A stretch of 64,000 nucleotides of DNA, taken from assembly GCF_002163755.1 (NCBI RefSeq), contig NZ_CP015863.1, forward strand, positions 248,001 through 312,000. The letters run 5' to 3'. How positions within the stretch are numbered: the stretch's first letter is position 1; each line of letters starts with the position of its first letter. Positions 35,824 through 45,018 of the stretch are shown piece by piece. Source of the stretch: Vibrio campbellii CAIM 519 = NBRC 15631 = ATCC 25920. Lineage in GTDB: Bacteria; Pseudomonadota; Gammaproteobacteria; Enterobacterales; Vibrionaceae. The notes under the pieces are model-generated. The model did no database searches. It was not told the DNA's origin and saw only the letters and a list, made by a program, of their open reading frames with translations. A program made the position numbers and the translations under genes.

Positions 35824-36867
35824 ATGATTAAAGTTAGCCCATTAACTCAAAAGAAAATCCGTCACTTTAAAGAAATCAAACGTGGCTACTGGTCGTTTTT
35901 GATCTTATCCACCATGTTGATCCTTTCTCTGTTTGCAGAGCTGTTGATCAACAGTAAAGCTTTAATGGTGAAGTACGATGGTAGTTACTATTTCCCAGTC
36001 GTCAGTGATGTACGTTTAGGTAGCGAGTTTGGCCAAGCTTCTTCGAGTGAAGCCGATTATCGAGAGCTGCAGAAAGTATTTGAAGCTGAAGGCGGCGATA
36101 ACTTCGTGATTCTACCGATTGTTCCTTGGAACCCATACGAGCAAGACTTCAGTGGTGATTTCCCTCCAACGGCACCCGATGCTGAAAATAAACACTACCT
36201 AGGTACGGATGTAATCGGTCGTGATATTTTGGCTCGATTGGTTTACGGCTTCCGTACTGCGATGGGATTTGCGCTACTAACAATGGCAATCTCTTATGCG
36301 ATTGGTACTGCCGTTGGCTGTGCTATGGGCTTCTGGGGCGGTAAGTTCGACCTGTTTGTTCAACGCTTGATCGAAGTGTGGTCTATGGTGCCGTTCTTGT
36401 ACGTCATCATGATCTTGGTATCCATTGTGCAACCCACCTTTACCTTGTTCGTCGCCATTAACGTACTGTTTGGTTGGATGGGGATGACTTGGTACATGCG
36501 TACCATGACTTATAAAGAATCGGCTCGCGAATATGTGATGGCAGCGCGTGCGCTAGGAGCATCAACAGGTCGTATTCTGTTTAATCATATCCTACCAAAC
36601 ACCATGGTGATGATAGTGACGCTTGCGCCATTTACTATCGCGGCCAATATCACGGCACTGACCGCACTAGATTACCTAGGCCTTGGTCTGATGCCACCAA
36701 CACCAAGTTGGGGTGAACTGCTGCAGCAAGGTAAGTCAAACCTAGACTCGCCATGGATTGTGTCTTCAGTAGTGACTTCAATTGTACTGGTGCTGGTGAT
36801 GGTGACCTTTATCGGTGAAGCAATCCGAGCAGCTTTCGACCCGAAAAAATTCACACGCTATGTTTAA
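35824..36867 (+). CDS. Oligopeptide/microcin C-type ABC transporter permease (YejE-like)
   Basis: The second permease of the importer, DppC/OppC class. It has an N-terminal membrane helix, a large periplasmic insert (about residues 45-125), then five membrane segments with the EAA loop ARALGASTGRILFNHILPN near residue 240. The segment HYLGTDVIGRDILARLVYG is the usual OppC signature. The ATG at 35824 starts 1 bp after the previous stop, with GGAG upstream. Confidence 0.9.
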   Translation: MIKVSPLTQKKIRHFKEIKRGYWSFLILSTMLILSLFAELLINSKALMVKYDGSYYFPVVSDVRLGSEFGQASSSEADYRELQKVFEAEGGDNFVILPIVPWNPYEQDFSGDFPPTAPDAENKHYLGTDVIGRDILARLVYGFRTAMGFALLTMAISYAIGTAVGCAMGFWGGKFDLFVQRLIEVWSMVPFLYVIMILVSIVQPTFTLFVAINVLFGWMGMTWYMRTMTYKESAREYVMAARALGASTGRILFNHILPNTMVMIVTLAPFTIAANITALTALDYLGLGLMPPTPSWGELLQQGKSNLDSPWIVSSVVTSIVLVLVMVTFIGEAIRAAFDPKKFTRYV

Positions 36868-36905
36868 GCAAGCATTGTGAGCAAAACATAAAAAAGGGAA
36901 GTTTT

Positions 36906-38732
36906 ATGAAAAAATTATTTTTAGCGTCCACGCTGAGCGCCCTAAGTTTTGGTGCGATGTCAGCAACGCTACCGACTGACTTAAACTGGCAAACAAACTG
37001 GGATGAGCCGCAATATGGCTCGCCTGAAGCGAAACGTGGCGGGACTTATCGTACTTACATGTCGAGCTTTCCGCAGACTCTACGTAGCGTCGGCCCGGAT
37101 GCGAACTCTGGCTTGCGTTCGTTCATCTTGGACGAGACGCCAGGGTTGGTGGTTCGCCACCCAGACACCCTAGAATTTATCCCTGAGCTGGCCAATGAGT
37201 GGGCACTAGCTGGTGATAATAAGACGGTTTACTTCAAACTAAACCCAGAAGCGAAATGGTCCGATGGCAAACCAGTCACGGCAGACGATTTTGTTTTCAT
37301 GCTTAAGTTCTATCGTTCGAAAGACATTCTCGAGCCTTGGTATAACGATTACTACAACAAAACTGTCGCTGATGTGATTAAGTTTGATGATCATACGTTC
37401 GCCGTTGAGGCAGCGAAAGAGCTTAATCCTGAAGAGTTACTGTTAAGAATGGGAGCGCTGCGTCCTCGTCCTGCTCATTTCTATGCGAATCCAAAGAAAG
37501 ATGAGAACGGTGATGGTATTCACGACAACTTTGTCCGTTATTACAACTTCAAGAGCGAGCCTACGACCAGTGCTTACTACCTAGACGATATCAAAAAAGG
37601 TAAAAGCGTAACCTTTAAGCACGTCGGTGAGGACTGGTGGGGTTACACCAATAAGTACTACGAGAACCGCTATAACGTAGACAAGATTCGCATCACGGTT
37701 ATTCGTGATAACGACATCGCCAAGAAGCACTTCGAAAAAGGCAGTTTAGATGCGTTTGGCCTTGTGCTACCAAGTTTATGGCATGACAAGTCCAATACCG
37801 CACCTTATCAAAAAGGCTACATCCAGAAGTTTTGGGGTTACAACCAATACCCTGTTGGCGCTGGCGGCGTTTGGATGAACACCGCAATGCCATTATTGGA
37901 TGATTTAAACATCCGTAAGGGTATTACATACGCGATCGATTTTGATGGCATGATCGAAAACATCATGCGCGGTGATTACAGCCGTAAGCCGAACCCAACA
38001 GGCTATGGCCACGGTAAATACACCCTGCCAGATGCGAAAGCACCAAAGTTTGACCCAGAAAAAGCGGCTGAAGCATTTGCAGCAGCTGGTTTCGATAAGA
38101 TTGGCTCAGACGGTATCCGTGTTAACGACAAAGGCCAGCGTTTGAGCTTTGAGCTGACCTACGCGACACCTGTTCATACACCACGTATTGCCTTTGTGCG
38201 TGAGCAAGCCAAGTTGGCTGGCTTGGATATTGAACTTAAATTGATCGATGGCTCATCGATGTTTAAATACGTACGCGAGAAAAAGCACGATTTAGCGTTT
38301 TTCGATATGGGTACGTCTGAGATCCCAACATATTGGGAGTACTTCCACTCAGTGAATGCCAATAAGCCACAGACTAACTCGTTCACAAACTACAGCACAC
38401 CAGAGCTTGATGAGAAAATCATCGAGTACCGTTTCAATATGGACATGGATAAGAAGATCCAATTGGGTCATGAAATCCAACGCGACATCATTGACGCGCA
38501 CGTGATTGTTCCGGGTTATATGGTGCCATACGTTCGTTACGGCCACTGGAGCTGGTTGAAACTGCCAGAGAAGCCAATGAACCGAATGACAGAAGCGTTG
38601 TTCAGTGGCGGCATTATTGGTGATGGTACGTACTGGATTGATAAGGACGCTAAGAAACAAACCCAAAAGGCGATGAAGTCGGGTAAAACCTTTGAACCGG
38701 TTGTTGTCGTTGATGACACGTATAAGCTGTAA
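36906..38732 (+). CDS. Periplasmic oligopeptide-binding protein (SBP family 5)
   Basis: The solute-binding component of the importer. A signal peptide (MKKLFLASTLSALSFGAMSA) precedes a family-5 binding fold with WSDGKPVTADDFVF (near residue 118), the RKGITYAIDFDGMIENIM region (near 335) and a C-terminal VVPGYMVPYVRYG. Length 608 is close to E. coli YejA (604), longer than OppA. It lies 38 bp after the second permease. The ligand is probably a peptide, but the exact one is unknown. Confidence 0.9.
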   Translation: MKKLFLASTLSALSFGAMSATLPTDLNWQTNWDEPQYGSPEAKRGGTYRTYMSSFPQTLRSVGPDANSGLRSFILDETPGLVVRHPDTLEFIPELANEWALAGDNKTVYFKLNPEAKWSDGKPVTADDFVFMLKFYRSKDILEPWYNDYYNKTVADVIKFDDHTFAVEAAKELNPEELLLRMGALRPRPAHFYANPKKDENGDGIHDNFVRYYNFKSEPTTSAYYLDDIKKGKSVTFKHVGEDWWGYTNKYYENRYNVDKIRITVIRDNDIAKKHFEKGSLDAFGLVLPSLWHDKSNTAPYQKGYIQKFWGYNQYPVGAGGVWMNTAMPLLDDLNIRKGITYAIDFDGMIENIMRGDYSRKPNPTGYGHGKYTLPDAKAPKFDPEKAAEAFAAAGFDKIGSDGIRVNDKGQRLSFELTYATPVHTPRIAFVREQAKLAGLDIELKLIDGSSMFKYVREKKHDLAFFDMGTSEIPTYWEYFHSVNANKPQTNSFTNYSTPELDEKIIEYRFNMDMDKKIQLGHEIQRDIIDAHVIVPGYMVPYVRYGHWSWLKLPEKPMNRMTEALFSGGIIGDGTYWIDKDAKKQTQKAMKSGKTFEPVVVVDDTYKL

Positions 38733-38741
38733 GGATGTGTT

Positions 38742-39599
38742 ATGGAAAACGATGTAATCCTGAGTGTTAAAGATCTAGAAGTTGAATTCACTACTGATGA
38801 CGGCCCAGTGAAAGTACTGCATGGCGTGAACTTTGATGTTCGCGCTGGACGTACCCTTGGCCTTGTTGGCGAATCGGGCAGTGGTAAGAGTGTGACCTCC
38901 ATGTCCATCATGGGTTTGCTGCCGAAACCTTACGGTAATATCGTCAATGGTGAGGTTGATTACCGCGGTACAAACTTGGTGACACTGCCGGCAGAAGAAA
39001 TGTATGCCATGCGCGGTGATCGCATTTCAATCATCTTCCAGGATCCAATGACGGCGCTTAACCCAGTGCATTCTATTGGTCGTCAGCTTTGTGAGGTGTT
39101 AGAGCTACACCGTCCTGAGTTGGATAAGAAAGAACGTGAAGCTTACGCTATTGAAATGTTGGCGAAAGTGAAAATCCCAATGCCAGAAAAGCGCTTGAAT
39201 GAGTATCCACACAATCTGTCTGGCGGCATGCGTCAGCGTGTGATGATCGCCATGGCGTTGGCGTGTAAACCCGATATTCTGATCTGTGATGAGCCAACCA
39301 CTGCACTGGATGTAACGGTTCAGGCGTCTATCCTTGAACTAATGAACGAGCTTCAAGAAGAAACGGGCATGGCGATGATCTTCATTACCCACGATCTAGG
39401 TGTAGTTGCCGAAGTGTGTGATGACGTGGCGGTGATGTATGGTGGTCGTATTGTTGAAAAGGCAGAGATTTTCGAGCTATTCGATAATCCGCAACACCCA
39501 TACACTGAACGTTTGATGGGCTTGATGCCAAGCTTGGATAACGAGCCTAAGCAAATGATCGACATTAAACCGATCGATGCCAGCATGTTTGCTAGCTAA
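38742..39599 (+). CDS. ABC transporter ATP-binding protein, OppD-like
   Basis: A cytoplasmic ATPase subunit. Walker A GESGSGKS (near residue 42), Q-loop FQDPMTALNP (near 100), signature LSGGMRQR (near 158), Walker B ILICDEPTTALD (near 180) and the switch His (ITHDLG) are all present. At 285 residues it lacks the full C-terminal Fe-S/Cys-rich extension of long OppD proteins. It begins 9 bp after the binding-protein gene. Confidence 0.92.
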   Translation: MENDVILSVKDLEVEFTTDDGPVKVLHGVNFDVRAGRTLGLVGESGSGKSVTSMSIMGLLPKPYGNIVNGEVDYRGTNLVTLPAEEMYAMRGDRISIIFQDPMTALNPVHSIGRQLCEVLELHRPELDKKEREAYAIEMLAKVKIPMPEKRLNEYPHNLSGGMRQRVMIAMALACKPDILICDEPTTALDVTVQASILELMNELQEETGMAMIFITHDLGVVAEVCDDVAVMYGGRIVEKAEIFELFDNPQHPYTERLMGLMPSLDNEPKQMIDIKPIDASMFAS

Positions 39600-39635
39600 C
39601 TGGTGCAAAGTGAACAAGTCATAAAAGAGGATGTT

Positions 39636-40475
39636 ATGGCCAAAGAAGTATTAAGAATTGAAAATCTTAAGCAGCACTTTGTATCTGGTAAAGGACTGTT
39701 TAAGAAAGGCTACACCATCAAAGCGGTAGATGGTGTGTCGCTATCAGTAGGTGAGGGGGAAACCCTTGGCCTAGTAGGTGAGTCTGGTTGTGGTAAGAGT
39801 ACCCTTGGCCGCACGATTCTCAAGTTGTACGAGCCAACGGAAGGTAAGATTTTCTTTGAAGGTAAAGACATCACCAAGTTTTCTGTCAAAGAAATGCGTT
39901 CATTGCGTAAAGACATGCAGATTGTCTTTCAAGACCCAATGGAATCACTCAACCAACGTCATACCATTGGCATGATTCTCGAAGAGCCGTATGTGATTCA
40001 CAATATCGGTACTTCTGCAGAGCGTAAGCAGTGGGTGAAAGAGCTACTGGTTAAAGTTGGCTTGCCAGAAACCGCAGTGAACCGCTACCCGCATGAGTTT
40101 TCCGGTGGTCAGCGTCAGCGTATTGGTATTGCACGTGCGATTGCGCTTAAGCCTAAGTTGCTGATTTGTGATGAATCGGTGTCGGCACTGGACGTATCGG
40201 TTCAGGCGCAAATCCTAAATTTACTGCTTCAACTGCAACAAGAGATGAATTTAGCAATTATCTTTATCTCTCATGATTTGTCTGTCGTGAAGCATGTCTC
40301 TGACAAAGTGGCGGTGATGTATTTTGGTAAGGTAGTCGAAGCGGGTAACGCGAAAGAAATCTACGCGAACCCTCAAAATGACTACACCAAGAAGCTCCTC
40401 TCTGCGATCCCAATTACTCATCCGAAGTATCGCAAGAAAAAGCGCTTAGCAGAAAAAAAGCAGCAAGTGGCGTAA
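39636..40475 (+). CDS. ABC transporter ATP-binding protein, OppF-like
   Basis: The second ATPase subunit. Walker A GESGCGKS (near residue 48), signature FSGGQRQR (near 152), Walker B LLICDESVSALD (near 172) and ISHDLS switch are intact; the Walker B motif has DES, as is common in OppF proteins. The ATG at 39636 has AGAGGATG just before it; the upstream GTG at 39603 adds eleven unsupported residues. It closes the operon before a strong terminator. Confidence 0.92.
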   Translation: MAKEVLRIENLKQHFVSGKGLFKKGYTIKAVDGVSLSVGEGETLGLVGESGCGKSTLGRTILKLYEPTEGKIFFEGKDITKFSVKEMRSLRKDMQIVFQDPMESLNQRHTIGMILEEPYVIHNIGTSAERKQWVKELLVKVGLPETAVNRYPHEFSGGQRQRIGIARAIALKPKLLICDESVSALDVSVQAQILNLLLQLQQEMNLAIIFISHDLSVVKHVSDKVAVMYFGKVVEAGNAKEIYANPQNDYTKKLLSAIPITHPKYRKKKRLAEKKQQVA

Positions 40476-40501
40476 TGCCACCCGCCGAGTAAAATCATAA
40501 T

Positions 40502-40535
40502 AAAAACGCTCCACTTAGTTGGAGCGTTTTTATTA
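40502..40535 (+). terminator. Terminator of the peptide ABC operon
   Basis: AAAAACGCTCCA (40502-40513) pairs perfectly with TGGAGCGTTTTT (40520-40531), with a continuing T-rich tail, 27 bp after the last ATPase gene. Confidence 0.92.
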
Positions 40536-40636
40536 TGAGCGTATCTTTATAACTGGAGGGAAGACGCGTCTTCAGCTTCTTTAAAAGAGCATGCTACACT
40601 GCAAGCTTATTACTTTGATTTTTTGGATAGTTGGCC

Positions 40637-41062
40637 ATGCCGTCGCATTTACCTAAATCATTCAGTCGTCCCTTTCTGAAAGTCTTTCATCTGCTCGAAG
40701 CTGTGCTTTTGGTCGCCATTACACTGGCAACTGTGTGGGCGATGGTGGAAGAGTTTGTCCACATTTACGTCCAGAAGCGTGTTGCACTCGATGACATCCT
40801 ATTAATGTTCATCTATTTGGAAGTGCTGGCCATGGTCGGGCAGTTTGTGATGAACGGTAAAATACCGGTTCGATTCCCGATCTACATTGCCATGATGGCG
40901 ATTGCTCGTTATATCACTTTAGGTATGAAAGAGCTCGATTCAGTAATGATCGTGTGGTTATCTTCAGCGGCATTTATTCTGGCGGCTGCAACCTTGGTTA
41001 TTCGAGTTGGTCACCATTATTGGCCGTATATCGATAATCAAACCGCCGAAAAAGACGAATGA
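40637..41062 (+). CDS. psiE: PsiE-family inner-membrane protein
   Basis: A 141-residue protein with four membrane segments (about 18-40, 55-76, 85-101, 112-132), matching the phosphate-starvation-inducible PsiE family, including RYITLGMKE and the LEVLAMVGQF segment. The function of PsiE is unknown. The ATG at 40637 (MPSHLPKSF) is preferred over the TTG at 40631. I saw no Pho box upstream. It is the last core gene before the genomic island. Confidence 0.9.
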   Translation: MPSHLPKSFSRPFLKVFHLLEAVLLVAITLATVWAMVEEFVHIYVQKRVALDDILLMFIYLEVLAMVGQFVMNGKIPVRFPIYIAMMAIARYITLGMKELDSVMIVWLSSAAFILAAATLVIRVGHHYWPYIDNQTAEKDE

Positions 41063-41066
41063 TGTT

Positions 41067-41093
41067 AAGCCTCGCTCAGTGCGAGGCTTTTTG
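41067..41093. terminator. Terminator after psiE (originally shared with yicC)
   Basis: AAGCCTCGC (41067-41075) pairs perfectly with GCGAGGCTT (41081-41089), followed by TTTTGA. Before the island inserted, this hairpin would have lain just downstream of the convergent yicC end as well. Confidence 0.88.
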
Positions 41094-41119
41094 ATATCTC
41101 ATCAAGGTCTTTTATTACT

Positions 41120-41134
41120 CGATATTCTGGATCT
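41120..41134. repeat. Left attachment site of the island
   Basis: CGATATTCTGGATCT here and CAATGTTCTGGATCT at 55142-55156 agree at 13 of 15 positions, with an identical 10-bp core. On the minus strand this side reads ATC CAG AAT ATC GAG TAA, i.e. the original yicC ending IQNIE-stop left behind by the insertion. Confidence 0.85.
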
Positions 41135-41196
41135 AAATCAATAGTTGGCTCTTAATTTTTTGTTATATATTAACTTTATTTAATTTCTATTAATTA

Positions 41197-41219
41197 TGTC
41201 ACCAAATCTGTCACCACTT
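41197..41219 (+). promoter_or_regulatory. Candidate integrase/excisionase arm sites, left end
   Basis: Two direct copies of TGTCACCA (41197-41204 and 41209-41216), start to start 12 bp, followed by CTT. A matching pair with the same spacing and orientation is found at the other island end (55011-55030). The rest of the 41135-41387 stretch is very AT rich and must hold the methyltransferase promoter; no other element was recognised. Confidence 0.5.
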
Positions 41220-41387
41220 TGATATGGTAGTGTCTAGATTTGCTCAAGAGAGCTTTTTTATCGTCTCTAGTTGAGCGGAACCTTCTTCTTCCTCACAAAG
41301 CTACAACCTTTTAGTCCTGGTATTTTGCTAGTTTTTCTTTAGAATAATACTATACATATGCAATTAAGATTTAAGAGTATTTTCTAG

Positions 41388-42644
41388 ATGTCATGTCAGC
41401 CAGACTCAGCACAAAAAGCAACATATATTGACCTTTTCTCTGGATGCGGAGGGCTTTCGTTAGGCCTCGGCAATGCAGGCTGGCATGGTCTTTTTGCGGT
41501 AGAAAAAGATCCTATGGCGTTTTCTACCTTTAAACACAACCTTATAGATGGAAAACATGCGCACTTTGATTGGCCTAATTGGTTACCTGAAGAGGCGACG
41601 ACTATTCAAAACCTTTTAGAGAAGTATCCTGAACAACTAACCGCTTTAAAAGGAAAGGTTGATTTGATTGCAGGAGGACCACCGTGTCAAGGCTTCTCCC
41701 TTGCTGGACGCCGGAATGCCAAAGACCCGCGTAACAAGCTCTCCGATGAGTACATCAAGATGGTAGAGATTGTTTCACCTAAGTATTTGCTACTTGAAAA
41801 TGTTAGAGGCTTCAATGCTTCTTTCAAAGCTCTTGAGGGTAAAAAAGCAAAGAAACCACATTCCATGATAGTTAAAGCCAAGCTTGAAAAACTTGGATAT
41901 AAGGTGTTCACCGACTTTCTGTGTAGTGCTGACTTTGGAGTACCTCAAAAGCGAACCCGTTTTATCATGATTGGCGTCAAGGATGACCTGGTAGATAAGA
42001 ACTTCGAGAATCCTTTTGAAGTCATATCTCATAGTCGACGAGACTTTTTAAATAGGAAGAAGTTACCATTGAGACCAGTGAAAGTGAGTGATGCGATTGG
42101 AGACTTGTTGGTGCAGACCAATGGTCTTGTTCACCACTCTGGAAACGATAAAAGTGGTTTCAAGAAAGTTGATTATAAGTTGCCGTCTAAACCTTCAAGA
42201 TATCTCCGAGTAATTAGAAAAGGCTCCGGTAAGTCAAAACCGAATAGCCTGCGCTTAGCCAGACACAAGCTTAGCACAATTGAGAAGTTTACTAAGATAC
42301 AAGAAATTTGTAAGCCAGGTGTCAGTTTGAATGATCAAATGCGCTTGGAAATTGGAACCAAGAAACAAGCAATAACAGTCTTAAATGCTGATGAGCCTTC
42401 TAAGACTCTTACAACACTACCAGATGATTTACTTCACTATAGCGAGCCGCGAATTCTAACTGTGAGGGAAATGGCTCGTATTCAATCATTCCCAGATAGC
42501 TTTGACATATTAGGCAAATATACGACTGGTGGTGAGAGAAGAACTCAGGAGTGTCCACGATACACTCAAGTTGGGAACGCTGTGCCTCCATTGCTTGGAG
42601 AAGTGCTGGGCGTGTATTTGAAAAGGTTGAATGATGAACAGTAA
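41388..42644 (+). CDS. DNA (cytosine-5-)-methyltransferase
   Basis: A Dcm-type C5 methyltransferase, 418 residues. All main motifs are visible: motif I LFSGCGGLS (residues 16-24), motif IV GGPPCQGFS with the catalytic Cys100, motif VI LLLENVRGF (near 137), motif VIII QKRTRFIMIG (near 187) and the C-terminal YTQVGNAVPPLL (near 395). The target-recognition region lies between about 220 and 370, so the site is not predictable here. It begins the island's left operon and its end overlaps the next gene by 14 bp. It probably protects host DNA from the operon's nuclease, or marks DNA for the GHKL partner. Confidence 0.95.
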   Translation: MSCQPDSAQKATYIDLFSGCGGLSLGLGNAGWHGLFAVEKDPMAFSTFKHNLIDGKHAHFDWPNWLPEEATTIQNLLEKYPEQLTALKGKVDLIAGGPPCQGFSLAGRRNAKDPRNKLSDEYIKMVEIVSPKYLLLENVRGFNASFKALEGKKAKKPHSMIVKAKLEKLGYKVFTDFLCSADFGVPQKRTRFIMIGVKDDLVDKNFENPFEVISHSRRDFLNRKKLPLRPVKVSDAIGDLLVQTNGLVHHSGNDKSGFKKVDYKLPSKPSRYLRVIRKGSGKSKPNSLRLARHKLSTIEKFTKIQEICKPGVSLNDQMRLEIGTKKQAITVLNADEPSKTLTTLPDDLLHYSEPRILTVREMARIQSFPDSFDILGKYTTGGERRTQECPRYTQVGNAVPPLLGEVLGVYLKRLNDEQ

Positions 42645-45018
42645 TAGCTTAGATGCACATTTTGTAGCGAATGCTGGTGTGAAAGATATTGTCGGAAGAG
42701 GACTAATTTATAACGACAATGTAGCGATGATTGAGTTAGTAAAGAACTCAAAGGATGCAGATTCATCGAAGGTGATTATCGAACTCAGTGATGTAAATAT
42801 TGAACCTGAAGGTGATATCTTATCCGAACTATTTAACCCTGAGATATCTATAAAAGATTTTGGCATTGGCATGACCAAAGAAGATATTCAAGATAAATGG
42901 TTAAATATTGCATATTCAGAAAAGAAAAATGCAAAGAATAAAGAATATGCTGGTAATAAAGGCGTTGGTCGTTTTAGCTGTGATAGATTAGGAAAAGAGT
43001 TAACTTTATATACAAAATCGTTGGATGGTGATTTCATTAAGTTATATATAGACTGGACTCTATATGAAGATAAGGGGCTAAATGATGAAATATCAACCAT
43101 CCCACTAAAAATTGAAATATTAAGTAAGCAAGATTTCCTAACTAGTGTAGGGGAAGAAGAGTTCTCTCAAGGAACTGTTTTAAAAATATCACACCTACGT
43201 TCTGTTTGGGATGAAAAAAAACTAACAAAATTGCTCTCTGAATTAGAGAAGTTCTCTCCTGCTCTTGATAATGGATTTGAGATACATATAAAAAGCAACA
43301 TGTATTTTGAAAACAATGAACCCCTAAATGACAAGTTGAATTCTAAAGTTGATAATGGAATTTTAGATAAGCTAAAAATAAAAACAACTTACATTGAGTC
43401 TAATATAGATGACAAAGGTGAGTTTATAAATACGGTGTTATATTATCAAGGTGAAGAGTTATATAGGTATACGGCTGAAAATCCATTTAAACTATTATCA
43501 GGAATTAGTATAGAAGCTCATTACTTAGATACTTTATCTAAAAGCTACTTTACGAGAAACGTAGGAATCAACCCAAATAAGTATGGTTCTATGTTTCTAT
43601 TCTATAATGGGTTTAGAATTTCACCTTATGGAAATGAAAAAAATGACTGGCTTAACTTAGATCAGAGAAAAACGCAAGGTGTATCTAGAAACCTTGGTAC
43701 TCGTGATATTTTTGGTAAGATTACTATCAAGGATAACAGAGACTTATTTAGTGTTATTACCAGCAGGGAAGGTTTAGTTCATAATAATGCTTATTATGAA
43801 CTTGCTGCTTCAGATGAAGAAGAAAAAGTTGTTCTAAAAAATAGCCATAAGGAGTATGGCTATATTTTGGTCATCTTAAGGCAGTTAGAAGCATTTGTTG
43901 TTGATGGTTTAGAGTGGAATAGGCTAGTCGATACTTTAGATCAAAAGAAAGCTGTTTCTGCACAAGATGCAGTAAGAGATCCAAATAGATATATACTTAA
44001 AGAGCTTTCAACAGATAAAGTAAAGAACTCAATAGAAAAAATGGTAAGTAGCAACTTTAATGTTATTAACTATGATTTGAATGATGAGTTGATTCTTAAG
44101 CTTAAAGCTATCAATGAAACAAAATATAATGAGTACCTCGATGAGTTTGTAGAGTCTTTAGGCAATGATAGTTTTGCTGACTTAACTAAGCATAAGAAAA
44201 CACAAACAAAGAAAATCATACAAGAGTTAAAAGTTAAGAAAGACATTGCTGTTGAGCAGAAAATTGAAGCTGAAAAAATAGCTGATGTAGCAGTCAAAGA
44301 AAAAATAGTCACAGCAGAAAGGCTTAAGAGTGAAGAAAAGAGAAGTGTTTTTCTCGAAAGGTTAGTAGACCCAGAAAAAACACTAGATGCATTGATTACT
44401 CATGTTATCCAACAAATATCTGGGGGTATAGAAAAAGATGGTAGATCTATACTTAACGCATATTATGAATCACCAGAATTGGTTTCTAAAGAAGAATTAA
44501 TTGAAGTTATTGAACATGCGGTTCTTGATATAGCTACGATAAAAGAAACTGCCAACATGGCAACTAAAGCTGATTTCAATATAAAAGTATCATCAGTTAA
44601 GCAAGATATTATTTTCTTTATTGAAAGCTACATAGACAAGGTTGTATCCCGAAGCGGAAAATGGGGAGTAAAAATCTCATTTGAAAATTCTGGAGGATAC
44701 GAAAGAATCATTAATTTCAAACCTGCTGAGGCATGTGTTTTATTTGTAAATATTTTAGAGAATTCTCGTAGAGCCGGGGCAAAAAGCTTAAAAGTTCTTT
44801 GTGATGAAAGTTCAATAAAATTTATTGATGACGGTGAAGGATTTGATTTTGAAAGACTAGATCGAGAAGCCTATTTCAAAAAGGGCATCACCACAACAAC
44901 AGGTGGTTCAGGGTTAGGCTTATATCATTGCCGAGATATTGCTAGGTCTTTAGGTGCAGAATTAACAATTGATAATAACAACAAATTTGGCGCAGTTGTT
45001 GCTTTGGAGTTTAAATGA
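42631..45018 (+). CDS. Dual GHKL ATPase: N-terminal Hsp90/MORC-like plus C-terminal histidine-kinase-like ATPase domain
   Basis: The 795-residue protein has two separate GHKL ATPase sites. The N-terminal site shows IELVKNSKDA (N box, Glu35-Asp42), KDFGIGM (near 76) and GNKGVGRFS (near 108), as in Hsp90/MutL/MORC-type proteins. The C-terminal site shows NILENSRRAGA (near 707), IDDGEGFD (near 734) and GGSGLGLYHCRD (near 758), as in histidine kinases. Between them is a Lys/Glu-rich coiled coil (about 525-585) and a helical segment LITHVIQQISGG with His591, a possible but weak phospho-acceptor box. There is no membrane segment. Start ATG 42631 or 42634. It overlaps the methyltransferase and, by ATGA, the response regulator, so they are made together. 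Confidence 0.9.
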   Translation: MMNSNSLDAHFVANAGVKDIVGRGLIYNDNVAMIELVKNSKDADSSKVIIELSDVNIEPEGDILSELFNPEISIKDFGIGMTKEDIQDKWLNIAYSEKKNAKNKEYAGNKGVGRFSCDRLGKELTLYTKSLDGDFIKLYIDWTLYEDKGLNDEISTIPLKIEILSKQDFLTSVGEEEFSQGTVLKISHLRSVWDEKKLTKLLSELEKFSPALDNGFEIHIKSNMYFENNEPLNDKLNSKVDNGILDKLKIKTTYIESNIDDKGEFINTVLYYQGEELYRYTAENPFKLLSGISIEAHYLDTLSKSYFTRNVGINPNKYGSMFLFYNGFRISPYGNEKNDWLNLDQRKTQGVSRNLGTRDIFGKITIKDNRDLFSVITSREGLVHNNAYYELAASDEEEKVVLKNSHKEYGYILVILRQLEAFVVDGLEWNRLVDTLDQKKAVSAQDAVRDPNRYILKELSTDKVKNSIEKMVSSNFNVINYDLNDELILKLKAINETKYNEYLDEFVESLGNDSFADLTKHKKTQTKKIIQELKVKKDIAVEQKIEAEKIADVAVKEKIVTAERLKSEEKRSVFLERLVDPEKTLDALITHVIQQISGGIEKDGRSILNAYYESPELVSKEELIEVIEHAVLDIATIKETANMATKADFNIKVSSVKQDIIFFIESYIDKVVSRSGKWGVKISFENSGGYERIINFKPAEACVLFVNILENSRRAGAKSLKVLCDESSIKFIDDGEGFDFERLDREAYFKKGITTTTGGSGLGLYHCRDIARSLGAELTIDNNNKFGAVVALEFK

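Noticed and set aside
41067..41134. tRNA gene as the island attachment site
   Set aside because: No tRNA cloverleaf is present at either end; the duplicated core lies in the yicC 3' coding end.
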